A DNA stretch of 64,000 nucleotides, taken from Colwellia sp. 1_MG-2023 (GTDB lineage Bacteria > Pseudomonadota > Gammaproteobacteria > Enterobacterales > Alteromonadaceae). Location: the NCBI RefSeq assembly GCF_030546755.1, contig NZ_JAUOPE010000008.1, positions 62,001 to 126,000 on the forward strand. The letters run 5' to 3'. The position numbers and the translations under genes were made by a program. This document shows positions 1-7,833 of the stretch, piece by piece (position 1 is the stretch's first letter; the number at the start of each line of letters is the position of its first letter). The notes below the pieces were generated by a model, which searched no databases, was not told where the DNA came from, and saw nothing but the letters and a program-made list of their open reading frames with translations.

Positions 1-68
1 TAAGCTGCAATTCTTTACTGATTTACTAGATTGTTTTTAACGAAACATAAAAATAAAGGGTTGAAATA

Positions 69-665
69 ATGTCATTTTTTTCCGGTATGATGCTGGGGTT
101 AAGTTTAATTATTGCTATTGGAGCCCAAAACATTTGGGTATTAAGTCAATGTATGGCGGGAGCAAATCGTTTAGTTATCGGCTTGGTTTGTATTATTTGT
201 GATACTAGCTTAATTCTTATCGGTGTATATGCAGCAAGTGAGCTACAAGAGTGGTTACCAGAATTTATCCCTTTATTTACTTGGGGAGGAATAATCTTAT
301 TACTGTATTTAGCGTATGGCTCATTATCGCGTGCAATCAAAGGCACTTCAGGACTACAGTTAAAAACAACGATTAAAGCAACATGGTGGAAAACGGCACT
401 GGCTGCTTTAGCCATTAGTTTATTAAATCCGCATGTTTATCTAGATACGGTTGTTTTACTTGGCAGTGTTGGTGCACTGCAACCCGATCCAACCTTGTTT
501 GCTCTAGGCGCTTGTTTAGGATCCATTATTTGGTTTACTAGCTTGGTTGGTTTTGCGCCTAAATTAAAAGTGATACTAAACTCGCCAGCGCGATGGCGAG
601 TGTTTGACTTTGGCATTGCATCATTATTAGTGATGGTTGCTGCTCAACTATTTTTAATGGCATAA
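69..665 (+). CDS. argO: LysE/ArgO-family amino acid exporter
   Basis: This is an inner-membrane exporter of the LysE superfamily, most like ArgO, which expels arginine (and lysine or toxic analogues) from the cytoplasm. The 198-residue product has about six hydrophobic segments. It carries the family's GAQN motif near residue 18 and the NPHVYLDTVVLLGS motif near residues 120-133, and it is about the usual length of ArgO. The ATG follows a plausible ribosome site (AAAGGGTTG) and is the first in frame. It converges with the gene at 679, leaving only a 13-bp gap with no obvious hairpin. No ArgP-type regulator is visible, although the gene lies at the window edge. Family assignment is firm; the exact substrate is inferred. 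Confidence 0.85.
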   Translation: MSFFSGMMLGLSLIIAIGAQNIWVLSQCMAGANRLVIGLVCIICDTSLILIGVYAASELQEWLPEFIPLFTWGGIILLLYLAYGSLSRAIKGTSGLQLKTTIKATWWKTALAALAISLLNPHVYLDTVVLLGSVGALQPDPTLFALGACLGSIIWFTSLVGFAPKLKVILNSPARWRVFDFGIASLLVMVAAQLFLMA

Positions 666-678
666 ATCGTTTAGCTTT

Positions 679-2760
679 TTATTTCAACACTGACAATAGG
701 TGACTAAAGTCGTCACTCCAAACAACCGGCTTGTCATTATTTGGTATTGTGGTGCGATACGCTTTGGTAACCGAGTTTTCAAGTAACACTTGGTTATTTG
801 TAAGCCATACCCATTGGGTATCGTGGCCATTTTCTGTTTGCGCTTTGGTTTTAAAATAAACCAGTTCTTTATCGCTTTGCTGTGCTAACCCTTGCATTAA
901 CGGTAATAAATTTAAGTGAGTGTTAGAAATATGTACCGCTATCACACCATTAGCAGTTAAATGCTGCCAATATAACTTCATCGACTCTACCGTTAACAAG
1001 TGCTGAGGAATACTATCGCCAGAAAAAGCATCGATCACTAACAGATCAAAATTTTCACGATTATTGGCATTTAATGTTTTTGTTAGTGACACTCGGCCAT
1101 CGCCAACAACGATATCAATATCTGCTTTTGAATGTTTTAAGTAACTAAAATACTGGTTAGCAGCCTCAACCACCGCCGGATTTAATTCATAAAACCGATA
1201 ACTATCACCTTCATTACCATACGCAGCTAATGTACCTGCTCCTAAGCCAATAAAACCGGCATGTAATGATTGTTGTGATTGTTTTTTCATGGCACTTAAT
1301 TGTTCAATTGCGATAGCAACGCCAGTATTTTCTCGATAATAACTCATCGGAATATGGGCAGTTTCAGGCATTAATGATTGCGTGCCATGTGAAGTTGTAC
1401 CATCAATTAAACGACGTTCTTTTTTGCCGTCAATTTCAACATCTTTAACACTTAAAATACCGTAAAAATTCCGTTCACTATGCACATCGGTTTTCACATA
1501 TAAGTTATTTAATTGCCATAATGTAAGGCCACAGAATATTGCAAGCGCGAGACTCGTAAGTGACAATTTATCAACCCGATTATTTTCTCGATATACCGCG
1601 ACAGAAAATAAAATGAATAAGCCGACAATAGCGAGCGGAAATTCAAGAAATTGCGTGAAAATATTTTGCGCGACAAAAGCGACCAACACACTTCCTAAAA
1701 AACCGCCAAAAGCTAGTGTTAAATAGTAAAACGTTAATTTATCAACGGCAGGTTTTAGCCGAGCTAGTTCACCATGACAAAGCATACAAGCCGAAAATAA
1801 TATGCTCGAATAAATCACCACTTGCGAAGTAATATCAAACTGTGAGCCAATAAAAAACATAAAAATGGCAATAAAAGCCGTTAACATAAAGAGCGCAAAC
1901 CAATACCAACGCACATACCATTTAGGACTATGAAAACTAATAATAAAACTCAATAAATACAAACACAGCGGCAATACCCATAGAAACGGCACGGGAGGCA
2001 CATTTTGTGTCATCGCATTAGTAGTAGACACGAGAAATATCACGCCTAATGTTGAAAATCCTAACCACAATAGTGGTGTCCATCGAGTGTAGATACTCAC
2101 AAAATCATGTTGCTTGCTAATGTCATCTTCCCGTTCAACTCGCGATTCACCACTCAATTTTGGCTGATTATTATTTCGAGCAATTTGCACTAATAACGCC
2201 GCCATCACGATGGCATACACAAAATAGATCACTGACCAATACAAGGATTGCTGAGCACTGGTAAAAAATGGTTCAATTAAAAAAGGGAAGCTTAATAATG
2301 CGATTAAAGAAGCCACATTGGATAACGAATAAAGTTTATAAGGCGATTGTTTGTGATTTGCCAAACTAAACCAATGTTGAGCGATTGGCCCTGTTGAAGA
2401 CAAAATAAAATAAGGTAGTCCAATAGAAGTTGCTAGTAACAATAATATGTTTGTTAACGGTAAGTTTTCTGTTTCTGCCAGTTTAGCCACGGTTTCAACG
2501 GGTAAACTGCCTATCGGTAATAAACACAAACTTAACAATATTAATACGCTATGTACGAGCGCCTGCTTTTTGAAATCACCTATTTTTGACAATAAATGTG
2601 CGTATAAATACCCGAGTAATAAAAAGGCTTGAAAGAATAGTAAACATGCCGTCCAAACTGCTGCACCACCACCAAAATAAGGCAAAATAACTTTAGCAAT
2701 TAAGGGTTGCACTTGAAAAAGTAAAAAAGCGCCGATAAAAATGGCAATGAAAAAAAGCAT
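679..2760 (-). CDS. Membrane protein fused to a spermidine-synthase-like domain
   Basis: The product has a multi-helix membrane part (roughly residues 1-440) and a C-terminal spermidine-synthase-like methyltransferase fold. The fold shows a glycine-rich FIGLGAGTLAAYG loop, an acidic YELNP strand end, and LVIDAFSGDSIP, which resembles the PAPT active-site region. Such proteins are commonly annotated as fused MFS/spermidine synthase. Whether they make polyamines is unknown, and the membrane part begins with the conserved FQVQPLIAK and PYFGGG stretch. I chose the ATG at 2760 because family members start just before this stretch. A TTG 42 bp further upstream would add 14 residues and has an AAGG only 3 nt away. 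Function is not established; a role in polyamine or small-molecule alkylation is only an inference. Confidence 0.8.
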   Translation of the reverse strand: MLFFIAIFIGAFLLFQVQPLIAKVILPYFGGGAAVWTACLLFFQAFLLLGYLYAHLLSKIGDFKKQALVHSVLILLSLCLLPIGSLPVETVAKLAETENLPLTNILLLLATSIGLPYFILSSTGPIAQHWFSLANHKQSPYKLYSLSNVASLIALLSFPFLIEPFFTSAQQSLYWSVIYFVYAIVMAALLVQIARNNNQPKLSGESRVEREDDISKQHDFVSIYTRWTPLLWLGFSTLGVIFLVSTTNAMTQNVPPVPFLWVLPLCLYLLSFIISFHSPKWYVRWYWFALFMLTAFIAIFMFFIGSQFDITSQVVIYSSILFSACMLCHGELARLKPAVDKLTFYYLTLAFGGFLGSVLVAFVAQNIFTQFLEFPLAIVGLFILFSVAVYRENNRVDKLSLTSLALAIFCGLTLWQLNNLYVKTDVHSERNFYGILSVKDVEIDGKKERRLIDGTTSHGTQSLMPETAHIPMSYYRENTGVAIAIEQLSAMKKQSQQSLHAGFIGLGAGTLAAYGNEGDSYRFYELNPAVVEAANQYFSYLKHSKADIDIVVGDGRVSLTKTLNANNRENFDLLVIDAFSGDSIPQHLLTVESMKLYWQHLTANGVIAVHISNTHLNLLPLMQGLAQQSDKELVYFKTKAQTENGHDTQWVWLTNNQVLLENSVTKAYRTTIPNNDKPVVWSDDFSHLLSVLK

Positions 2761-3005
2761 AGTAAACCAAAGAAATAAAACAAAGTCGTTATTTAAAAGC
2801 AAATACCTTAATAAATCAAAATTTTATCGACTATTAATGGCAGTCTTTTGATATTTTATCAGCCATTTATACAATAAACTTAAACTCCACTAAACAAGCT
2901 ATGCGCCTATCACTTACCTATTTAACACAATTACCAAGGAATCACTTGGTCTAAAGGCAATAACTTGAGACAATAGAGCATTATTCAATACCTTATTGGT
3001 TACCC

Positions 3006-3245
3006 ATGAAACTTTTAGTTCGCAACCTTTCACGCTCGACAACAGAACAAGAAATACGCATTTTATTTTCAGAACACGGTGAGGTGAACGAATGCACCTT
3101 AGTGTTAGATCAAGCAACTGGCAAATCAAAAGGCTTTGGTTTTGTAGTAATGCCTAATGAAAGTGAAGCGAATGCCGCAATAACTGCATTACATGAAGCG
3201 AGAGTCGCGAAGAACAGGATCAGAGTTAAAATCGCTCAAGACTAA
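3006..3245 (+). CDS. Single-RRM RNA-binding protein
   Basis: A 79-residue protein consisting of one RNA recognition motif. RNP2 is LLVRNL at residues 3-8 and RNP1 is KGFGFVVM at residues 42-49, and both keep the aromatic residues that stack on RNA bases. Such small bacterial RRM proteins are common in marine gammaproteobacteria and cyanobacteria. They are thought to act as RNA chaperones, often linked to cold adaptation, but this one's target is unknown. The ATG follows TTGGTTACCC, so the ribosome site is weak. It is monocistronic, with about 200 bp of upstream sequence. The next gene belongs to the cassette-like block, so this gene probably marks the conserved chromosomal flank. Confidence 0.9.
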   Translation: MKLLVRNLSRSTTEQEIRILFSEHGEVNECTLVLDQATGKSKGFGFVVMPNESEANAAITALHEARVAKNRIRVKIAQD

Positions 3246-3491
3246 TCCCACTTTTATTGTTAATGAAGAACTTATAAAAACTAATACTAAGCATTATCAG
3301 TAATTCCCCTGACATAAATAAAGTATCTCTAACACACTGAATGTATTTAATAATATCTTATTTAACCATAAGGGTATTACTATGAAGTATCAGTAATATC
3401 CTTCTTATTAGTTAATTAAGCTAAACATCACTAATGTAACAAGTTGAATTTTTAAGTTTTTCTGTTAGTTTAAGAATTAATTCGTAGGCTG
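3246..3491. other. Intergenic left flank of the cassette block
   Basis: No gene is seen here. The stretch is very AT-rich, and the 10-mer TATCAGTAAT occurs twice (near 3295 and 3390). No attI or complete attC could be recognised upstream of the HEPN gene, so the left end of the cassette block is not defined. The promoter for the HEPN gene must lie here, but no strong -35/-10 pair stands out. Confidence 0.4.
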
Positions 3492-4097
3492 ATGTTACTG
3501 AGAGGTCTACATAATAAGTGTTATGTACTCGGAGGTACTTTGGAAGCTTCAGCATTATTTAAGAGTAGATTGTCCGACATATCACTGAACTTTACTGTCT
3601 ATAGTGAATTGTTCGACAATACTCATTCTGTAAATACGCTAAATAACTTTCATTCATTCGTTTTTGGTAACTATCAAAAATGCTTAGTTGATGCTCTCTA
3701 TTTAGAAATAGCAAAGCTATTTGATCCTAAAGGCAAAAAAGATAAGAACTTGTCTTTCTTGTACCTAATATCATTAACTAATGACATTAATCACGCTGAA
3801 TTAAAAGAAAATTTTGAAGAATTATGCATACTTTTTAAATCATCAAATTTGAAGGCATATCGAAATAAACTCCTTGCTCATAATGACCTTAAAGCCATTC
3901 AAGGAGTCAGGGCAGCAAAGCCAGAGGTAACAACTGAAACTCTAAAGGTTTTACTGGAGCGGTGTTGGTCGTTATTTGGTAAAATTGAATATGCTCTTGG
4001 TATTACAGATCGTGCTTATCAAACATCTCCTCATATTCTATTGCCTACAGGAACAGGAATAGATGAGTTCATTACAAAATTGCAAAAACGTACATAA
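3492..4097 (+). CDS. HEPN/AbiU2-like protein in a gene cassette
   Basis: A 201-residue soluble, helical protein without a signal peptide. Its centre carries YRNKLLAH with R124 and H130, the RX(4-6)H arrangement of HEPN ribonucleases, followed by acidic D132. Length and motif context resemble the AbiU2-type HEPN proteins, some of which are linked to phage abortive infection. The stop codon lies inside the R'' core of the attC site that follows, as is typical of integron cassettes. No partner antitoxin gene (MNT type or other) is next to it. Function as an RNA-cleaving toxin or defence protein is an inference from the motif; a non-catalytic HEPN role is possible. The neighbouring genes are of cassette type too. 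Confidence 0.65.
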   Translation: MLLRGLHNKCYVLGGTLEASALFKSRLSDISLNFTVYSELFDNTHSVNTLNNFHSFVFGNYQKCLVDALYLEIAKLFDPKGKKDKNLSFLYLISLTNDINHAELKENFEELCILFKSSNLKAYRNKLLAHNDLKAIQGVRAAKPEVTTETLKVLLERCWSLFGKIEYALGITDRAYQTSPHILLPTGTGIDEFITKLQKRT

Positions 4098-4188
4098 CAA
4101 GTCGTTTAAAAGGACAAAAAACAGTTGGCTGTTTTCGTTCCTCAACATTTTAGCCAACAATTTTTTGCCTCTTAACGAGGCGTTATGT
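4092..4188 (+). mobile_element. Integron attC recombination site
   Basis: This 97-bp imperfect palindrome has the full attC layout. R'' is ACATAAC (4092-4098) and its complement R' is GTTATGT (4182-4188). L'' is GTCGTTTAAAAGG (4101-4113) and pairs with L' CCTCTTAACGAG (4168-4179) with the extra base expected on one strand. The centre folds through TTGGCT (4125-4130) and AGCCAA (4152-4157). It directly follows the HEPN gene and overlaps its stop codon, as in mobile gene cassettes. Folding of the bottom strand would give the hairpin that an integron integrase recognises. No integrase gene is in the window, so this would be an isolated cassette or part of an attC cluster lacking an integrase. 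Confidence 0.85.
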
Positions 4189-4244
4189 TGCTATTGAAGC
4201 TGTGCAGATTGTATTAAAGGTAAATCAACAAGGAGGTATTACTA

Positions 4245-4754
4245 ATGATCGGAATTATAGCTTTATTTTTTCTTGTTATTATATTTGTTATTGTACACAG
4301 TATTGCTAATCGCTTTGCGAATGACTTTTCTAGCGAAAACAATCCTAAACTTAGAAAACGTTTATATAAATTCGCATTTAGTTTTTGTGTCTTACTGTTG
4401 GTGGGTGATGAAGTTGTCGGAGGTACTCAAATGGCGTATTTTTGTCTTTCAGAGCCTAAATTAGAAATTCTGGTAGATGATCTTAAAGATCGAACTGTTA
4501 AAGGGAGCTCTGTTCGTTCACACCAAGAATTCACATTGATTAAAATTATGAAGTTAATTACAACTGTAGTAGATGTTAATACTGGTGAGTTAATTACTAA
4601 AACGTATTGGTATAAAGCTACAGGCGGCTGGCTTAGCCGGACTATAGCTTTTAATGGTAGTAAAAAACCAATTTTATTTAATGGGGAGTGCTCAAATACT
4701 AAAGAATTTTATCAATTAAGACGCCAAAATAATGTGAAGTATTTACCGCAATAA
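4245..4754 (+). CDS. Hypothetical membrane-anchored cassette protein
   Basis: A 169-residue protein of unknown function. It has an N-terminal membrane segment (about residues 2-20) and a second one near residues 44-58, followed by a polar domain of about 100 residues. The polar part contains the sequence DEVVGGTQMAYFC near the membrane boundary. Similar D-E-hydrophobic-G motifs occur in uncharacterised exported proteins of Vibrio and Shewanella. A strong Shine-Dalgarno sequence, AAGGAGGT, lies 7 nt before the ATG. The gene starts 57 bp after the attC core, as expected for the next cassette in an array. An attC-like left end begins shortly after its stop. No function can be assigned. Confidence 0.7.
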   Translation: MIGIIALFFLVIIFVIVHSIANRFANDFSSENNPKLRKRLYKFAFSFCVLLLVGDEVVGGTQMAYFCLSEPKLEILVDDLKDRTVKGSSVRSHQEFTLIKIMKLITTVVDVNTGELITKTYWYKATGGWLSRTIAFNGSKKPILFNGECSNTKEFYQLRRQNNVKYLPQ

Positions 4755-4772
4755 AAAGACGATTAACTCGCA

Positions 4773-4800
4773 ACATAACAAGCGCATTAAGCATGCAAGG
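4773..4800 (+). mobile_element. Truncated attC-like end
   Basis: ACATAAC followed by AAGCGCATTAAGC repeats the R''-L'' layout of the complete attC at 4092 and lies just after a cassette-type gene. No matching R' (GTTATGT) or L' follows before the next ORF at 4807. This therefore looks like the left half of an attC whose right half was lost by deletion or replacement. It could also be a chance match. Confidence 0.4.
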
Positions 4801-4806
4801 GAAAGT

Positions 4807-5366
4807 ATGAGTGAATATAATCATTTCTCAGACCGATTAAGAGAACCGTTAAATGAGACTACGAGGAAAGTTAGGCGAAATTTAATGGCAGCATCAGTTA
4901 TTGGAGTTGTACTTACCAAAGTTGGTTTAGTTCCAACAAAAATTTCAGCTTTTGGTGTTGAGTTTAGTTCATCAAACCAAAACGCATTAATGCTTTTATT
5001 AGCGAGCGCAATTGGTTATTTTCAATTAGCTTTCTTGTTTACGTATATTCAGAATTAACCGCTTGGCAGCTCCTATTTACTTCTAAAGAAATGGAAGATA
5101 TGAAAAAGCAGGCGATTCAACATGAAACTGACTTCCTATCAGGTATAAGTGATGACCGTAAATTTCAGGAGCATATTCGACATTTGTATTTTCGAACCAG
5201 ACCTACTTTCTACATTAGGTTGTTTGTTGAGTTAATCATTCCTCTTGTTTTTGCGTCTTATTCAGCTTATTCACTACTATCAAAAGATATCAGTCAAGAG
5301 TCTCAAGTTGAGGCAGTAGTGGAAAAGCATGCTAACAAGCAAATTAATCAGACAGTTCAAGTATGA
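4807..5366 (+). pseudogene. Frameshifted membrane-protein gene
   Basis: Two adjacent open frames look like pieces of one gene of about 186 codons. The first (4807-5058, 83 residues) encodes a soluble start (SEYNHFSDRLREPLNETT) and two membrane segments. Its frame ends in TAA at 5056. Reading from 5043 in the other frame continues as VYSELTAWQLLFTSKEMED and runs without a stop to 5366, adding a helical part and a third membrane segment (near IPLVFASYSAYSLL). A single-base deletion near 5035-5045 would explain the break. No slippery heptamer for programmed -1 frameshifting is present. The function of the intact protein is unknown. A sequencing error is possible. Confidence 0.65.
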
Positions 5367-5463
5367 GCAACTATAGACAATTTCACCATATTCAAACTAG
5401 GCGAAGTTTAAGATGTTTTCGAAGTTAAATATGTTTATTTTCCCTAGCAATTATCCTTGATAT

Positions 5464-5796
5464 TTAGCCACAACACTTTTTATATTTTTTACCGCTTCCG
5501 CAAATACACGGAGCATTTCGTTCAGGTACTTTTTCAAAACGTTGTGTTTTAGGTTTATTTAACACGGCTTCTAATTCAAGAATATTTTCTTCTTCACTTT
5601 CGTTAACCGTGATCTGGCCATGTAAGGCATGCGCTAACAAGGTGCTTTCAATTTCTGTTTTACGTTGTTCAGACTTTACGCTTAGCGTTAATGGTTTGGC
5701 TTCACTGCCAAGCTTAACGTTACGCTTTGGGCTATAACCACTTTTTCCGTATTTTCCCATAACATCTATGGTGCCTTTAAAAAAGAATTTCGACAT
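5464..5796 (-). CDS. SEC-C/SWIM metal-binding motif protein (PBPRA1643-like)
   Basis: A 110-residue protein ending in a SEC-C zinc motif, APCICGSGKKYKKCCG, with the CxC-x(8)-CC ligand pattern in the last 16 residues. The N-terminal part (FFFKGTIDVMGKYGKSGYSPKRN) and the total length match the small PBPRA1643-type family found in marine gammaproteobacteria. The SEC-C module is best known from the SecA C-terminus, where it binds zinc and the chaperone SecB, but it also occurs in many stand-alone proteins of unknown role. The gene is monocistronic. It borders the cassette-like block and probably marks the conserved right flank. Role unknown. Confidence 0.85.
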   Translation of the reverse strand: MSKFFFKGTIDVMGKYGKSGYSPKRNVKLGSEAKPLTLSVKSEQRKTEIESTLLAHALHGQITVNESEEENILELEAVLNKPKTQRFEKVPERNAPCICGSGKKYKKCCG

Positions 5797-5939
5797 AACG
5801 TTTTCCTAAAGAAATTTAGGTGAATTAAAAGTGGCGCGATGTTAACAGCTTATTAGTGTTAAAGCGATGAACTATCAATAAAGGTAATCGAAAGTTCAAC
5901 AGATATATCACAATAATAAACATTTAGTGTTGGCTGTTT

Positions 5940-7043
5940 CTATAAAATTATTGCGGTATTACGACCTTCATTTTTCGCTTGGTACAAGGCTTTATCAGCA
6001 CGAGAGAGTAACTCATCTTGTGTATCATGTATTTGATACATGGTGGCACCAATACTTATCGTTACTTTTCCGGCAGGACCAAAATTAGCCGATGCTATTT
6101 TTTGACGTAACTTTTCACACAAAACAGCTAAACTTTGCTCTTCTACTTCAACGGCTATAATAACAAACTCCTCTCCCCCCCAACGAATCAAGGTGTCATT
6201 TTCACGCAATGAATCTTTTAATAAATTGGCAATATGTTGTAAAACTTTATCTCCTTGATCATGGCCAAAATTATCATTAATTTTTTTGAAATGATCGACA
6301 TCAAACATTAAAAAACCAAAGGGTTTTTCATATCTTAGCGCCCGGCCAATCTCTTGATTAATCGTGATGTTGAGCTGGTTGCGATTGAAAATACCAGTAA
6401 GTGGATCCGTTAGTGCTAATTGATGCAACTTCTGTTGACTGATAAAAACAGCTTTTCTGGAACGATCAAATATCAATGCCGCTAAAAAGCCAAATGAAAA
6501 ACTACAAAAAATCCAAAATACATGTATCGCATAAATATCAGGATCTGCCATTAAAAAATAAGAAGATACTATTAAAATAATTGAGGAAATTACTGCAGCA
6601 ATAAGCGCATATCGAAAGGTAATACCCGAAATAACAAAAACCCAGAACACACCTAAATAACCTTCTATTAAAAACGGACCAAAGTTAGTTAATTTAGTTG
6701 TGATATAAGCATGACAAGAAATAGAGATAATCGGATAAATTGAAATTAAAAACATGACATAGTTATAAAAACGTTTTTTATACGCTAATAAACTAATAGT
6801 AAGCAGCAAAGGTACAATAATAAATATATGTAATTGCAGCATTAATAACTGTACGTTGGCAGGCGCCCATGATTTTTCAAGAAAAGTGAAAATAAGATAC
6901 AAAACAGCCGTTAATGCAGTGACCGCAGAAATTTGAATTTGCCGTGAAGGTTTATCCCATTCGATAAAGCGCTTACGAGTATTCTCATCGACAAAATGTC
7001 GAGGTGAATCAAAAGGAAGAATTGACTGAAGTAAATTTTTCAT
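5940..7043 (-). CDS. Membrane-bound diguanylate cyclase
   Basis: It makes the second messenger c-di-GMP from two GTP. The 367-residue protein has six or so membrane helices (about residues 38-195) that form an uncharacterised sensor region, then a GGDEF domain (about 205-367). The DxLT start of the domain is at residues 213-216 (TDPLTGIFNR), the active-site motif is GGEEF at 289-293, and an inhibitory I-site RxxD (REND) lies at 280-283, five residues before it. The enzyme is therefore expected to be active and feedback-inhibited. No EAL or HD-GYP domain is fused. It is monocistronic. The signal sensed is unknown. Confidence 0.93.
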   Translation of the reverse strand: MKNLLQSILPFDSPRHFVDENTRKRFIEWDKPSRQIQISAVTALTAVLYLIFTFLEKSWAPANVQLLMLQLHIFIIVPLLLTISLLAYKKRFYNYVMFLISIYPIISISCHAYITTKLTNFGPFLIEGYLGVFWVFVISGITFRYALIAAVISSIILIVSSYFLMADPDIYAIHVFWIFCSFSFGFLAALIFDRSRKAVFISQQKLHQLALTDPLTGIFNRNQLNITINQEIGRALRYEKPFGFLMFDVDHFKKINDNFGHDQGDKVLQHIANLLKDSLRENDTLIRWGGEEFVIIAVEVEEQSLAVLCEKLRQKIASANFGPAGKVTISIGATMYQIHDTQDELLSRADKALYQAKNEGRNTAIIL

Positions 7044-7465
7044 TGCTCGTTATCGGGTAAAAATCAATGGAACCCAATATCCCTATAAGGCATAAGAAAT
7101 TAGCATATCCTTATCAACGAGAAAATTAAAGTAGATTCATTTAATATTATCTTTAAATAATTTTTTCACCGCTCTTTCGTCATATTTTCGCTATTTAAAG
7201 CTCATTCGAATGACAAGGTATAATATGCTTTATACGTAATCATTTTGATGAAAAAACATAGTTGCTATGAAACGCATTTAAAACGTAATGGTAGGAAAAC
7301 CTTGTTAGCAAATAAAAACTAACGGTAAATCATTAGCATACAAGTTTCATACACCTTTAATGCTGCAAGTTCATGCTTAATAAATAATGCACGAATTTTA
7401 TAAAAATAATCGCAAATAACAACGGGTTATTCCACTATTTAACAAAACTCTTTGTATAGGGAACG
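7044..7465. other. Intergenic region of 420 bp
   Basis: No convincing gene is seen. A -10-like TATAAT lies on the plus strand near 7220 and is followed at 7248 by a 24-codon ORF without recognisable features. A small RNA is possible but nothing in the sequence demands one. The upstream region of the diguanylate cyclase gene occupies the left end. Confidence 0.3.
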
Positions 7466-7648
7466 TTGAACATTGCGATTAATTTTCTACTAGCCTGTTT
7501 TGCTGTTTTTCTATCAATAGCACTTTATCGTCAACTTGCATTAAGTCATGACTTAACGACAAAGTTGATCGCCGTAATAGTTATCTGGGTAATTACATGC
7601 TTTCGATTGGTCATTCACTTGATGATTTGTTTCGTTGATCTGCAATAG
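7466..7648 (+). CDS. Possible small membrane protein
   Basis: A 60-codon frame beginning with TTG and encoding two hydrophobic segments (about residues 5-21 and 34-55). A GGGA sits only a few bases before the TTG. There is no family I recognise and no neighbour to support it. It lies in an otherwise empty stretch between the diguanylate cyclase and oxyR. It may be real, but chance AT-rich frames readily look like membrane segments. Confidence 0.2.
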   Translation: MNIAINFLLACFAVFLSIALYRQLALSHDLTTKLIAVIVIWVITCFRLVIHLMICFVDLQ

Positions 7649-7833
7649 TGATTTGAACTGGTTTATTAATTTTTTCATTTTCGAGTCCTCAATGTTTAAC
7701 TAATGTAAGTAAAAGTACGTTAAATTAATCTTTATTCAGATAGGAAAGATTAATTGGCTTTATCATGAGGTCTTATCAACAATTAGTATATTAGATTAAT
7801 TCAATAACATTAATCTACAAAACTGATTTATAA

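Noticed and set aside
2914-3129. A minus-strand frame overlapping the RRM gene
   Set aside because: The RRM gene on the plus strand has both RNP motifs. The opposite frame has no support.
4807-5366. Programmed -1 frameshifting joining the two frames
   Set aside because: The bases around 5035-5045 (TTCTTGTTTACGTATAT) have no X-XXY-YYZ slippery heptamer, so a simple one-base deletion is the better explanation.
5320-5366. GCTAACAAGCAAATTAATCAG within the end of the frameshifted gene resembles an attC left end
   Set aside because: It lies inside coding sequence, and no R' or L' partner follows. The match is too weak to call a site.
7248-7322. A 24-codon frame after a TATAAT box
   Set aside because: There is no ribosome site and no recognisable peptide family. 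It is too short to support as a gene.
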